Of a stretch of DNA of 64,000 bases, positions 8,845-17,520 are shown piece after piece. The stretch covers positions 62,598 through 126,597 of the forward strand of contig DDEQ01000041.1 in assembly GCA_002336105.1 (NCBI GenBank), written 5' to 3'. The notes below the pieces were generated by a model, which was not told the origin of the DNA, ran no database searches, and was given only the letters and a program-made list of their open reading frames with translations. Position numbers and translations under genes: made by a program. Position 1 is the first letter of the stretch. Each line of letters opens with the position of its first letter. This DNA comes from Chthonomonas sp. UBA1950. GTDB taxonomy: Bacteria > Armatimonadota > Fimbriimonadia > Fimbriimonadales > Fimbriimonadaceae.

Positions 8845-9840
8845 TTAAGTTGTTGATCCCACCCGAAGGTTAACTGGAAGGTGGGTCTCTTTTTCGATGG
8901 GTTTGTCGTCGATAATGTCTCGAACCTTCTGTAGAGCCTGAGTGGCCATTTCGCGAAGCGGAGTTTCGATTGTAGTGACTCGTTTGGTGACGGAGATGGT
9001 TGGAATGCCGTCAAAACCAACCAGGGCTAAGTCCTCCGGAACGCGAATTCCAGCTTTGTGGCACTCGGACATTAGCTCATAAGCGAATTCATCGCTAGGA
9101 CAAAGGAAACAATCCGGCTTATCCTCCATTTCCATGTAAACACGGAACCCATCCATACCATTCTCAACCGTTCGCGTGTATCGACTTCCATCGACGGCGA
9201 AGAGATTCGAAGCGTCTTCAAGGTACGCGCTATGTCTTGCCTGAGAGTTCTCGACGTAGTTCGTGATGTACAAAAACTGGCCTGGCTTCTTATATCCACG
9301 CTCACTTAAGTGAGCCATCGCCTGATGGACACCGCTCACGCCGTCAACGGCAACGAATGGAAGGTGGCTAAAGAAGTCGCCAACTTCGACAGCAGGAATT
9401 CCGGCTTCGATCAAACGACCGACGATTGGGTCAGATCCCGAGTTCAGGATGATGACGCCGTCAACAACCGATCCAGCCTGCTTTGCGAAAACGTCCTCGG
9501 TGGAAGATCCCTCTGGCGCACAGTGGATGAGTAACTCTACATCGGTAGCGGCAAAGGCGCACTGAAGATGCCAAAGAACAGCCGACCAGTAACCTGCAGG
9601 AGACCTCCATTGGTCGGGTCGAAGATAAAGACCAATAATTCCTGATCGACCACGAAGAACAGCGCTGATGTGGGGGTTCGGGTAGTAGCCGATCGTTCGA
9701 GCTGCTTCTTTAACTCGATCTTGGGTAGATTTCGGTATTTTTAGCTCATCGCCGCGACCCTTTAAAATAAGGGTCACCGTGGATGGTGCCACCCCAGCTT
9801 TCTGAGCAACGTCGTCTCGGGTGGGCCTTCTCGTTCGCAT
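8845..9840 (-). CDS. LacI-family transcriptional regulator
   Basis: The 331-residue protein has an N-terminal LacI helix-turn-helix (about residues 7-30, TRDDVAQKAGVAPSTVTLIL), the hinge region (about 45-65) and a periplasmic-binding-protein-like effector domain (about 65-330) with SSTEDVFAKQAG, VVDGVIILNSG and DLALVGFDGIPT. Members usually repress sugar-uptake or sugar-degradation genes until a sugar binds. It lies 77 bases downstream of the secreted hydrolase gene on the same strand. No sugar operon is adjacent, so the target is unclear and could be remote. Confidence 0.95.
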   Translation of the reverse strand: MRTRRPTRDDVAQKAGVAPSTVTLILKGRGDELKIPKSTQDRVKEAARTIGYYPNPHISAVLRGRSGIIGLYLRPDQWRSPAGYWSAVLWHLQCAFAATDVELLIHCAPEGSSTEDVFAKQAGSVVDGVIILNSGSDPIVGRLIEAGIPAVEVGDFFSHLPFVAVDGVSGVHQAMAHLSERGYKKPGQFLYITNYVENSQARHSAYLEDASNLFAVDGSRYTRTVENGMDGFRVYMEMEDKPDCFLCPSDEFAYELMSECHKAGIRVPEDLALVGFDGIPTISVTKRVTTIETPLREMATQALQKVRDIIDDKPIEKETHLPVNLRVGSTT

Positions 9841-9917
9841 TTACATAAATCATAGCGTTTTCTGATAGGTCAGTTCGCGCTATAACCTTCCCCGAACATC
9901 TGAAATGTTAGCAAAGA

Positions 9918-11693
9918 CTAATGCATGACTTTGAACACGACGTGCGAACGGTTAATGATCTGCTGCTTAGCGATTCTGAATTCGTTGCCCGAAGCAAAGG
10001 CAATGTCACTCACAAAGGTCTGCGGATTTCGGTCGATCAAAGGAAACATCGAGCTTTGAACTTGGACCGCAATCTTGTGTCCAGCAAGAAACGTATGGCA
10101 AACCTCGTTGAGAGGAAAGTGGAGTGAGAACGGCTGATCAATGGGGAGCGGAGTCGCTCTTTCGAAACCTTTCCAGAATCGCCCACGCATCACTTCCCAA
10201 CGCAGAAGTTGTTGGAATCCGTCTGGCCAAATATCAATCACCTTGACGATAAAATCGCCGTCGTTAGCGTCTGATTGCAGCTCAAGGTTAGCTTCTACTT
10301 CGCCGATGACGGTCGTGTCTTCTTTTAAGGGATCGCCCATGAAAGTGGCAACATCCAGCCTTCCGGTGGCGAATTTTTGGTCGGCCACCATGTACTCGCG
10401 TGACCTATCGGTCAGAACGCCGTTGGCATACGGAACCGGACGTTTGGCGTCGGAGACATAGCTGTAAGAACTGACATGCTTCGGTTCAGACATGCCAAGG
10501 GTTCCGTCATCCTGAAGCCACATCGGTAGGTCTGTCGTCTTCTTTGTTGGCCAAGAATCCAGGCTGATCCACTGGTTTCGACCGGTCGCGAACACCAATG
10601 CCTTGGGAAGCTTGGGGTCGGGTCCATCGTTTAGAATATGGTTCAGATACGGGAATTCGACGTCGTCCTCGAAGTAGGTTGAGGTGTCTTGTCCAAAATC
10701 GAGATCGCCGAAGGTGCGTCCGGGGCGGTCTGACCATCCGCCGTGGTACCACGGACCCATCACAAGGTGGGCGTCGAGCTTTGGGTTTTGGCTTTCGATA
10801 GCACTAAAGAGTTTGAGTGCGCCATACATGTCCTCAGCGTCGAAAAAGCCTCCAACCGTGAGGATTGAGCATTTGAGATCCTTCATGAAGGGGCGTGGAT
10901 TTCGGGCTTTCCACCAGCTATCGTAAGTAGGATGCGCAAGCATCTCGTTCCAGAAGGAGACTTTGCCTTTGAAAAAGATTCGGTCCATATTTGAAACCGG
11001 ACCAACACCCATGTAAAGGTTGTAGCGATTGCCCTGAAGCGATTCGGTTGCAGGTGGTGCCCAGTCGGTGGTTGGACTCGGACGTGCAACGCCAAAACCG
11101 TTGTAGAACTCGGCTGCGTCTTGAAGAAAAAGTGCTCCGTTGTGATGGAAATCGTCACCCATGAACCAGTCGGTCACGGGTGCTTGAGGTGAAGCGACTT
11201 TCAGAGCCGGATGTCCAGAAACCGCCGCGCATGCCGCATAGAAGCCGGGGTACGAAGTGCCAACTACACCGACTTTCCCATTGTTCCGTGGCAGATTCTT
11301 GACTAAGTAATCAATCGTATCGTAGGCGTCGGTGCTTTCATCGACTTCTTTGGGGGTGTCGTGCTTTGCTAGAAGAGGGCGAACATCGACAAAATCGCCC
11401 TCTGACTTGAATTTGCCTCTCACGTCTTGCCTGACAAAGATGTATCCTGCCTTGTCAAATTTTGGGGACTTGAACGTTACTCCTCCATATTGATCTGGGC
11501 CATACGGACCCGATGAATATGGAGTCCTCTCCATAAGCACTGGGTAGCTTCCGGGTGCTCTTGGTACGAACGCAGAGGTGTATAACTTAACACCATCTCG
11601 CATCGGAACCATCATCTCGATCTTTTCATATCGAGTTTTCAGGTCGTCTTGCGGCATGGCAAGGATAGCAACGATGCAAAGAAATGCGCTCAC
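9918..11693 (-). CDS. Secreted CocE/NonD (S15, X-Pro dipeptidyl-peptidase-like) hydrolase
   Basis: The 591-residue protein begins with a short signal peptide (MSAFLCIVAILAMPQD). The alpha/beta-hydrolase core shows the nucleophile Ser in GTSYPGFYA (about residue 147), an Asp in VGGFFDAEDM and a His in MGPWYHGGWS, the CocE/S15 triad layout. A jelly-roll domain follows (about 420-591). Relatives hydrolyse X-Pro dipeptides, acyl-amino esters or cephalosporin and cocaine esters, so the natural substrate is uncertain; a periplasmic or outside role is likely. The ATG overlaps the stop of the upstream response-regulator gene by four bases. Confidence 0.93.
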   Translation of the reverse strand: MSAFLCIVAILAMPQDDLKTRYEKIEMMVPMRDGVKLYTSAFVPRAPGSYPVLMERTPYSSGPYGPDQYGGVTFKSPKFDKAGYIFVRQDVRGKFKSEGDFVDVRPLLAKHDTPKEVDESTDAYDTIDYLVKNLPRNNGKVGVVGTSYPGFYAACAAVSGHPALKVASPQAPVTDWFMGDDFHHNGALFLQDAAEFYNGFGVARPSPTTDWAPPATESLQGNRYNLYMGVGPVSNMDRIFFKGKVSFWNEMLAHPTYDSWWKARNPRPFMKDLKCSILTVGGFFDAEDMYGALKLFSAIESQNPKLDAHLVMGPWYHGGWSDRPGRTFGDLDFGQDTSTYFEDDVEFPYLNHILNDGPDPKLPKALVFATGRNQWISLDSWPTKKTTDLPMWLQDDGTLGMSEPKHVSSYSYVSDAKRPVPYANGVLTDRSREYMVADQKFATGRLDVATFMGDPLKEDTTVIGEVEANLELQSDANDGDFIVKVIDIWPDGFQQLLRWEVMRGRFWKGFERATPLPIDQPFSLHFPLNEVCHTFLAGHKIAVQVQSSMFPLIDRNPQTFVSDIAFASGNEFRIAKQQIINRSHVVFKVMH

Positions 11694-12061
11694 TGACCAA
11701 TCATACGCCGCAACTTGGACTTATTGATGCCCATCGCGGCCCCAAGTGCCACCATCCTCGCATTTGCTGCCTCGTCAGACGACATCGCTAGGATTCGCGC
11801 CTGAGAAAGTGCGCGAATTGCCTTAGTGAATGTGCCGCCATTCAAGGTATCAGATAAAAAATAGTGGTCTAGAAAAACCACGTCAATATGAGCGAGATCA
11901 ATTGTCTCACTCGTTTCGTTGATCGACAATCCTTGAGCGATCGTTCCGCTAATCTCATCAATTCCGAGAAACGTGGTCACTTGATGGCCGTCGCCTTTCA
12001 GCTTATCAGTAAGTCGTTCAGCAAATCCGACTGCGTCTTCTACGATGAGGATGCGCCTCAT
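11690..12061 (-). CDS. Single-domain response regulator (receiver domain)
   Basis: From the ATG at 12061 the protein is 123 residues, the length of one receiver domain. A GTG at 12106 would add 15 residues without family support. MRRILIVEDAVGF carries the acidic pocket, DVVFLDHYF the phospho-acceptor Asp, ILAMSSD the Thr/Ser switch position, and GINKSKL the conserved Lys. There is no output domain, so it must act by protein contact or phosphate relay. No sensor kinase is adjacent. The four-base overlap with the secreted hydrolase gene implies co-translation, an odd pairing. Confidence 0.82.
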   Translation of the reverse strand: MRRILIVEDAVGFAERLTDKLKGDGHQVTTFLGIDEISGTIAQGLSINETSETIDLAHIDVVFLDHYFLSDTLNGGTFTKAIRALSQARILAMSSDEAANARMVALGAAMGINKSKLRRMIGQ

Positions 12062-12128
12062 GCCTCGGTTAAGGTCGAGAGTATCAAAAATGTCTTTCAG
12101 ATTCACGTTAACCAGTTACCATGAGGGG

Positions 12129-12707
12129 ATGTTATTGGAAGCACTTCGTGCTGATGTTGTCATGGGTGCAAAGTCAATCCTTGGTTGCGAACTTGTCTTT
12201 CAGCAGATGCGTGCGAGAATTGTTGAAGTCGAAGCGTACGGTGGATCGGATGACCCAGCTTCTCATGCTTTCCGAGGCCAGACCCCGAGAAACACGGTGA
12301 TGTTTGGACCCCCTGGATATGCTTACGTCTACTTTAACTATGGGTGTCACTGGATGCTCAATATTTCATCTCTCAATGAAAACCAACCGGCAGCCATTCT
12401 GATACGTGCCGCTGAGCCGATGGAAGGTTTGGAAGTAATCCGTGAGAATCGAGGTGGCCGCCCTGACAAAGATTTGCTTTCTGGCCCCGGGAAGCTCTGT
12501 CAAGGATTCGGGATCACGAAACGGCAAAACGGCATGTATATGCTGGCTGATGGAGAACTCCGAATCGAAGAGGGTATACGCCCTCGAGCCATTTTGGCTG
12601 GACCTAGAGTTGGCATCAAAGTCGGCACAGAGAGGATGTGGCGATTTGTCGATGCCGACAAGACTGAATGGGTATGCCGATCAGTCTCAGCTCACCTCAG
12701 CGAATAG
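12129..12707 (+). CDS. DNA-3-methyladenine glycosylase (AAG/MPG family)
   Basis: This removes alkylated purines from DNA in base-excision repair. The start at 12129 gives 192 residues and aligns with the family opening (ADVVMGAKSILGCELV). An upstream ATG at 12090 is possible but would overlap the divergent response-regulator gene. The catalytic Glu35 and Tyr37 sit in RIVEVEAYGG, His46 in DPASHAFRG, and RNTVMFGPPGYAYVYFNYG and LSGPGKLCQGFGI are classic blocks. It seems monocistronic. The assignment is firm by family. Confidence 0.94.
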   Translation: MLLEALRADVVMGAKSILGCELVFQQMRARIVEVEAYGGSDDPASHAFRGQTPRNTVMFGPPGYAYVYFNYGCHWMLNISSLNENQPAAILIRAAEPMEGLEVIRENRGGRPDKDLLSGPGKLCQGFGITKRQNGMYMLADGELRIEEGIRPRAILAGPRVGIKVGTERMWRFVDADKTEWVCRSVSAHLSE

Positions 12708-12786
12708 AAATGAGCCTAAATTGAGTTCCATAGACCTTGGTCGTTGGACATATGGGCGAATAGAAAGAAACTCATTCTATTTTGTT

Positions 12787-12800
12787 GGATCACGTGATCC
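12787..12800. repeat. Perfect 14-bp palindrome upstream of the M60-lectin gene
   Basis: GGATCACGTGATCC is a perfect inverted repeat lying 56 bases before the M60-like gene. It could be an operator for that gene. No regulator for it is identified here. Confidence 0.4.
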
Positions 12801-12855
12801 TTCCTTTATCTGCTTCAATTCTGCAGGTTTATCAGACTAATATGAACTATTCATC

Positions 12856-14445
12856 ATGATTAGTTCACTGGTTTTGGGACTCGTTGGGAAGCAGTTGTTT
12901 GCACCTGATGTGAATAACTTACTGATTGCTTGGATTCCGCCTACAACGATGGTTGACAGCGTAAGTGCAATCGGACCTAAGGCGCAACTGATAAAGCCTG
13001 GAGGCAAAGTTACCTGGACGCTTACGTCGGCACCTTCTGGGATGTCCATCAGTAAAGACGGACAGCTCGCTTGGAGTAGTCCCCGATTTGGGCGCTACTT
13101 AATCAATGTAAACGCCAAGGTGGGTTCTACACAAGATACGGCGCAGTGGTGGGTTCAGGTTGTGCGTCCGGAGTACAGTGGCGCGGTCGTGGTCTCATCA
13201 CGCTTTTCTGATTTTGTGGTTCCGTCTTATTATGCGAAATGGTTTGTTAATAGCGATTCCAAAACGTTAGTAGATGCTTGGTACAGCTGGATTAGGGGTG
13301 TTGTAGGGCAGGATCTATGTGATGGTAGGCAATGTGTCGTGTATGTGCCTTCAATGGGTGGTGGTGGGTTGTCCGGGAATCCTGTCACCAGTGGTCCATT
13401 TTGGTGGGGGAACGATACGATAGACGCTTGGCGCTTGGGTTGCTTCTATCACGAAATTGGCCATAACTTTCACGGTCAAACGAGCATTTTTGACTATATC
13501 CCGGGAGGTGGCGTCCTAATTGATAAGTATTTGCACCACTTGATGGAAGTGAGTCAAACGGTCTTTTGGGCGAATGTTGAGCGAAGCCCGGCAAGCTACA
13601 CAAGAACCGGAGTCGAGACGCTTCGAGCATTTGTGAAGAGGCAGAACGAGTCATATGAGACAAGATTCCAGGAATATCAAAGATGGCTTACTCAAGGTGG
13701 GAATGCCACTACGTTTAGCGGAGACCACTATGGTGCTTGGGCAGGAATCGTACGGAGATATGGAGCCAAATATGGATTTTCTGCACTCACCACGGTTCTC
13801 AAGGCTTTCCGAAAAGATGGGATCAGTAGCAACCTGGCAGTAAATCCGGTCAACGATAACCAGAGATTTGCATTGTTGTTTTCTGTGATGTCTAACGCCG
13901 CTGGCACTGACTTGAGATCGACGTTCCGATCATACGGTTTTCCAATTGATGAAAACTATTACTCTTATGTTGACCCGATCATAAGGAAGACCGTGGCTGG
14001 AATACCGGCTGACGATTTGAACGGCTGGAAATTCAACCCATTTAATGGACACTATTACCGGTTGACGCCGTGGCCAATGTCATGGGATCAAGCTGAACGA
14101 ACTGCTCGACTAGTGGGTGGTCATTTGGCAACTGTTCGATCAATACAAGAGCAGAATTGGTTGTCGAAGAGTTTCAAAGGTCGATATCCTCTGTGGATCG
14201 GACTCAATGATATTGCACTTGAAGGTCGTTGGGAATGGACTTCAGGTGAGAATGTCGCATCCCGATTCTGGGCTAAAGGCGAGCCAAATGGCGGACGAGT
14301 CGAAAATTGTGCCGCGTTGTACCCATCGATTGGCGGAGGGGCGGCGGGATTGTGGATCGACGGAGAGCAAAGATCTAGCTTTATCGGAATAATGGAAGTG
14401 AATAGTCGACCAACCGGTCAAGATCCTTTGTTTCCTGATAGGTAG
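12856..14445 (+). CDS. M60-like (enhancin-type) metalloprotease with C-terminal C-type lectin domain
   Basis: The 529-residue protein has three visible parts. Residues about 25-105 read like an Ig-like beta domain. Residues about 106-380 form a zinc protease with H199-E200-x-x-H203 in CFYHEIGHNFHG and a Glu at 231, giving HEXXH-x27-E, within the M60/PF13402 pattern. Residues about 390-515 match a C-type lectin fold (WIGLND, WEWTSGE, EPNGG-x-x-ENC), with EPN as in mannose-type calcium sites. M60 enzymes cut glycosylated proteins such as mucins and usually carry carbohydrate-binding modules. The short hydrophobic N-terminus is a weak export signal. The usual paired lectin cysteines are largely missing. 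Confidence 0.82.
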   Translation: MISSLVLGLVGKQLFAPDVNNLLIAWIPPTTMVDSVSAIGPKAQLIKPGGKVTWTLTSAPSGMSISKDGQLAWSSPRFGRYLINVNAKVGSTQDTAQWWVQVVRPEYSGAVVVSSRFSDFVVPSYYAKWFVNSDSKTLVDAWYSWIRGVVGQDLCDGRQCVVYVPSMGGGGLSGNPVTSGPFWWGNDTIDAWRLGCFYHEIGHNFHGQTSIFDYIPGGGVLIDKYLHHLMEVSQTVFWANVERSPASYTRTGVETLRAFVKRQNESYETRFQEYQRWLTQGGNATTFSGDHYGAWAGIVRRYGAKYGFSALTTVLKAFRKDGISSNLAVNPVNDNQRFALLFSVMSNAAGTDLRSTFRSYGFPIDENYYSYVDPIIRKTVAGIPADDLNGWKFNPFNGHYYRLTPWPMSWDQAERTARLVGGHLATVRSIQEQNWLSKSFKGRYPLWIGLNDIALEGRWEWTSGENVASRFWAKGEPNGGRVENCAALYPSIGGGAAGLWIDGEQRSSFIGIMEVNSRPTGQDPLFPDR

Positions 14446-14527
14446 CACCGGAATCTCCCTGGAAAAAACAACGGTTCGACTTCAATTGTTCTCCAAGCTT
14501 CGGAACAAATGAGATACTTGGGGAACG

Positions 14528-16873
14528 ATGCTTCTTTCGTTTGTCCTTGCAACCGCATTTCAGTCTGAAACAACCATTCGAGATGGCCTTATCATCGGTG
14601 GTATCTCCCGTGGTGGACGTCGTCCCGTCACCCGGGATGCCATTAACGACGCGATTTGCGAAAGAACATTTGCATCGCCAAATGAGGGCGACGTTGTTAG
14701 CTTTGAAGGAAAGGATCGCAAGTGGCAAGCGATACAAGCGAACAAAGAAGGGTGGTTTGAAGATAACCGCCTTGCTGGTGGATACGTTTTCTCTACGATT
14801 GAGTCGTCCGAAGAGAAGCTGGCACTGCTTCAGGTATCTGGTGACGGCTTAGTCTATGTCAACGGTGCATTAAGGGCGGGGGATCCGTATGGCTACGGGT
14901 ATTTGCGACTTCCGATTCGACTACGAAAAGGAACGAATACCTTTCTATTTCAGGTGGGGCGTGGACGTCTCTTAGCCAAGTTGCTACCGTTAACCAAGAG
15001 TTTTGAATTCGATCTTGGCGACACAACTCTCCCCGACCTTATTCCTACAGACAAGAAACCTATTTGGGCCGGAATCGAAGTGAGGAGTGCCTCAAATGAA
15101 CTGCACAACCCTCTCGAAGTAGTTGCTTCTGCACCGACGGCGAAAGCGCTCACATCTAAAATTGACCTTTCCTCGTTGACCGTTCGAAAAGTTCAGGTTC
15201 AGCTTCCCATTCCCAAAAAGATAAGCGGAAATGAGGTCGAGTACAAGCTTGAACTCAAGCGAAATGGCGCGGTCATCGATTCGACGGTAGTGAAGGTACG
15301 AGTTCGAAAACTGACGGAGCACTATCGGCGAACGTTCATCTCGGGGATTGACGGTAGCGTTCAGTATTTTGCAGTTTCGCCAGCTCTAAAGCCTGACCCT
15401 TCAAATGCGCTTTTGTTGACCGTTCATGGTGCCAGCGTTGAAGCTCAGGGGCAAGCTCAAGCGTATAAGCCGAAAGACTGGGTCACGACCGTCGCAGCCA
15501 CGAATCGCAGACCGTATGGATTTGACTGGGAGGACATTGGTCGACAAGACGCCCTCGAAGTTTTGGCGCAAGCAAAGAAAATGTTCCCTCATGACCCAAA
15601 GCGAGTGAGCTTGACCGGCCACTCAATGGGCGGCCACGGAACATGGTCCATCGGAACGCTTTATCCAAACTTGTTTGCGTCCATTTCGCCGAGCGCAGGA
15701 TGGGTTTCTTTCTGGTCTTATGCTGGAGGTTGGAATCCAGAATACGATCTTACGACCGAGAAGTTACTGCGTAGTGCCGCCAACACCAGCGACACTCTCG
15801 CGAGAATCAACAACACCAAAGCTCAAGGAGTCTATATCTTGCATGGTGACGCCGATGACAACGTCCCCGTTACCGAAGCGCGTACGATGAAAGCCGCGCT
15901 GGAAGGTATTCACCATCCGGATCTTGGATATCACGAAGAGAAAGGTGCCGGACACTGGTGGGGAGACCAATGCGTTGATTGGCCAGGCATTTTCAATCTT
16001 GTCGCCCGCCGCAAATTGGACTCTAATCCCGCAAACATTGACTTTACAACACCTAATCCGGCTGTTTCGGCGACGATGGGATGGGCCACTATTGAGCAAC
16101 AACTTACTCCTGTCTCGGTAAGCAGAATTCAACTTGAAAAGAAGGGAGACGAGGTTACTGGTTCAACGGAAAATGTTCAAGCGTTGACTCTTGAAGCTCC
16201 TTTGAAGTCAGTGACTTTAGATGGGCAGAAAGTGGATGTAAACGGAAAATCCACACTTCAAAAACTCGACGGAACATGGTTAGTGAAACCACTCAAGGTA
16301 ACCGACAAGTCGGCCAGGCGATCTGGGCCGTTCAAGATGGTTTACAACCAGAATCTAGTTTTGGTCGTTGGAACGAAAGGATCGAAAGAAGAAAATCAGT
16401 GGGCGCTGGACCGTGCTCGTTATGATTCTGAGACCTATTTAGTTCGTGGCAACGGATCGGTTGACGTCATGACGGACGACGAGTTTGCCGCAAGGAATCC
16501 TCACCGAAACGCGATTCTATACGGGAACGCCAACACAAATTCGGCTTGGAAGAAGAATGTAGGTGAAGTGTCCATTGAGAACGGATCGATTATCTTGGGT
16601 ATCAAGAAGATCACCGAGCTTGGTGTGGGTGGAATCATCCTTGCCCCGAATAAGCGGTACTCGGACTGCCTTATAGGACTAGTCGGCGGAACGGATCTAG
16701 TCGGGATGAGATCGACCGATCGGCAAGGCTACTTCTCGGCTGGGATTGCTTTTGCGGACTGGACCTTTTACAAGCGGTCGTCACCGGCGGGGATTTATGG
16801 GGTCGGCTTCTATGACAACCAGTGGAAGCTAGCAAAGGCAGAGCAGGCTTGGGCTAATCCCTCTGACAAATAA
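14528..16873 (+). CDS. Large secreted alpha/beta-hydrolase (esterase / prolyl-oligopeptidase-like)
   Basis: The 781-residue protein starts with a short signal-like segment (MLLSFVLATAFQ). The central hydrolase domain (about 295-490) has the nucleophile elbow GHSMGGHGTW (Ser about residue 365), Asp in HGDADDNVP (about 444) and His in GAGHWWG (about 475), a complete triad. The flanking regions are beta-rich and unassigned. The type resembles secreted feruloyl or acetyl esterases and peptidase-like hydrolases that remove side groups from polymers. The substrate is unknown. Its end overlaps the convergent gene by 20 bases. Confidence 0.87.
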   Translation: MLLSFVLATAFQSETTIRDGLIIGGISRGGRRPVTRDAINDAICERTFASPNEGDVVSFEGKDRKWQAIQANKEGWFEDNRLAGGYVFSTIESSEEKLALLQVSGDGLVYVNGALRAGDPYGYGYLRLPIRLRKGTNTFLFQVGRGRLLAKLLPLTKSFEFDLGDTTLPDLIPTDKKPIWAGIEVRSASNELHNPLEVVASAPTAKALTSKIDLSSLTVRKVQVQLPIPKKISGNEVEYKLELKRNGAVIDSTVVKVRVRKLTEHYRRTFISGIDGSVQYFAVSPALKPDPSNALLLTVHGASVEAQGQAQAYKPKDWVTTVAATNRRPYGFDWEDIGRQDALEVLAQAKKMFPHDPKRVSLTGHSMGGHGTWSIGTLYPNLFASISPSAGWVSFWSYAGGWNPEYDLTTEKLLRSAANTSDTLARINNTKAQGVYILHGDADDNVPVTEARTMKAALEGIHHPDLGYHEEKGAGHWWGDQCVDWPGIFNLVARRKLDSNPANIDFTTPNPAVSATMGWATIEQQLTPVSVSRIQLEKKGDEVTGSTENVQALTLEAPLKSVTLDGQKVDVNGKSTLQKLDGTWLVKPLKVTDKSARRSGPFKMVYNQNLVLVVGTKGSKEENQWALDRARYDSETYLVRGNGSVDVMTDDEFAARNPHRNAILYGNANTNSAWKKNVGEVSIENGSIILGIKKITELGVGGIILAPNKRYSDCLIGLVGGTDLVGMRSTDRQGYFSAGIAFADWTFYKRSSPAGIYGVGFYDNQWKLAKAEQAWANPSDK

Positions 16874-17345
16874 GTCCGAGGTCGCCAAGGATAATCTCGG
16901 GGTTGTCGATTCCGCTCATCGCAACCTCGACTGCCCCCTTTGCCGGGTCGTGGTAGCGGATGATTAGCTCGGAACCACGGCTGCATCCCTCGACGATGTC
17001 CAATCGAGGGATCTGTAGGTGGTCTCTCTCTGAAATCCATTTAAGCTTCCCCAGGTGTAACCCAGTTGAGCGGGGAATCAGCCAGAGATCGTCTTCGCTT
17101 ACGAGTAGTCGAAAGTTCCTTTGCGATCTCGCTCTGTTAAGTTTCCATTGGATCGGTTCCCAAGCGGCAACGGATCGGATGGCTGGCAAATCTCGAGCGT
17201 CTTCCGTGGTTCGGGCGCGAAGAATGGAGGAAAGCCCAAAACCGATGCAACATGCCGCAATCCATGAATGGGCAGGGATTAACGGCATCCCGATTAAGAT
17301 TGCCGCCTGTGGAATCCAAGTTTGGTTGTTTTTCTTCGCTTCCAT
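16854..17345 (-). CDS. Hypothetical protein with N-terminal membrane segment
   Basis: The 163-residue protein has an N-terminal hydrophobic stretch (about residues 10-40, with IPQAAILIGMPLIP and AHSWIAACCIGFGL), then a soluble, beta-rich part including LLVSEDDLWLIPRSTG and LGKLKWISERDH, which resembles a PH-like or bacterial membrane-bound domain. It is unrecognised. The forward frame over the same bases (16960-17421) has less protein-like composition and runs into the tRNA, so the reverse strand is preferred. Confidence 0.6.
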   Translation of the reverse strand: MEAKKNNQTWIPQAAILIGMPLIPAHSWIAACCIGFGLSSILRARTTEDARDLPAIRSVAAWEPIQWKLNRARSQRNFRLLVSEDDLWLIPRSTGLHLGKLKWISERDHLQIPRLDIVEGCSRGSELIIRYHDPAKGAVEVAMSGIDNPEIILGDLGLICQRD

Positions 17346-17388
17346 TGCTTACTTTGAACTACTGTACATCTTCACCCGTCCGACAATG

Positions 17389-17394
17389 TATACT
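17389..17394 (+). promoter_or_regulatory. Candidate -10 element for tRNA-Ser
   Basis: TATACT lies 13 bases before the tRNA-Ser 5' end, a fitting distance for a start near 17401. No convincing -35 element is seen. Confidence 0.35.
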
Positions 17395-17407
17395 AGTTTG
17401 TCCACGC

Positions 17408-17498
17408 GGAGAGATGGCTGAGTGGACTAAAGCGCCCGCCTGCTAAGTGGGTAGGGGATAATATCTCCTCTCGGGTTCGAATCCCGATCTCTCCGCCA
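17408..17498 (+). tRNA. tRNA-Ser (anticodon GCT), CCA encoded
   Basis: The acceptor arm GGAGAGA (17408-17414) pairs with TCTCTCC (17488-17494). The anticodon stem CCCGC/GTGGG encloses CTGCTAA, giving GCT, which reads AGC/AGU serine codons. There is a long variable arm as expected for serine, a T-arm with GGTTCGAATCC, discriminator G and encoded CCA. Confidence 0.97.
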
Positions 17499-17520
17499 CC
17501 TGGCTTATACGAGCAAATCA

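Noticed and set aside
9841..9917. Weak inverted arms ATAGCG/CGCTAT before the LacI gene as a LacI operator
   Set aside because: The arms are only 6 bases with a 20-base spacer and lack the central CG of LacI operators; not strong enough to report as a site.
16960..17421. Forward frame of 153 codons opposite the small membrane protein
   Set aside because: The reverse frame has better composition and a membrane segment, and the forward one runs into tRNA-Ser.
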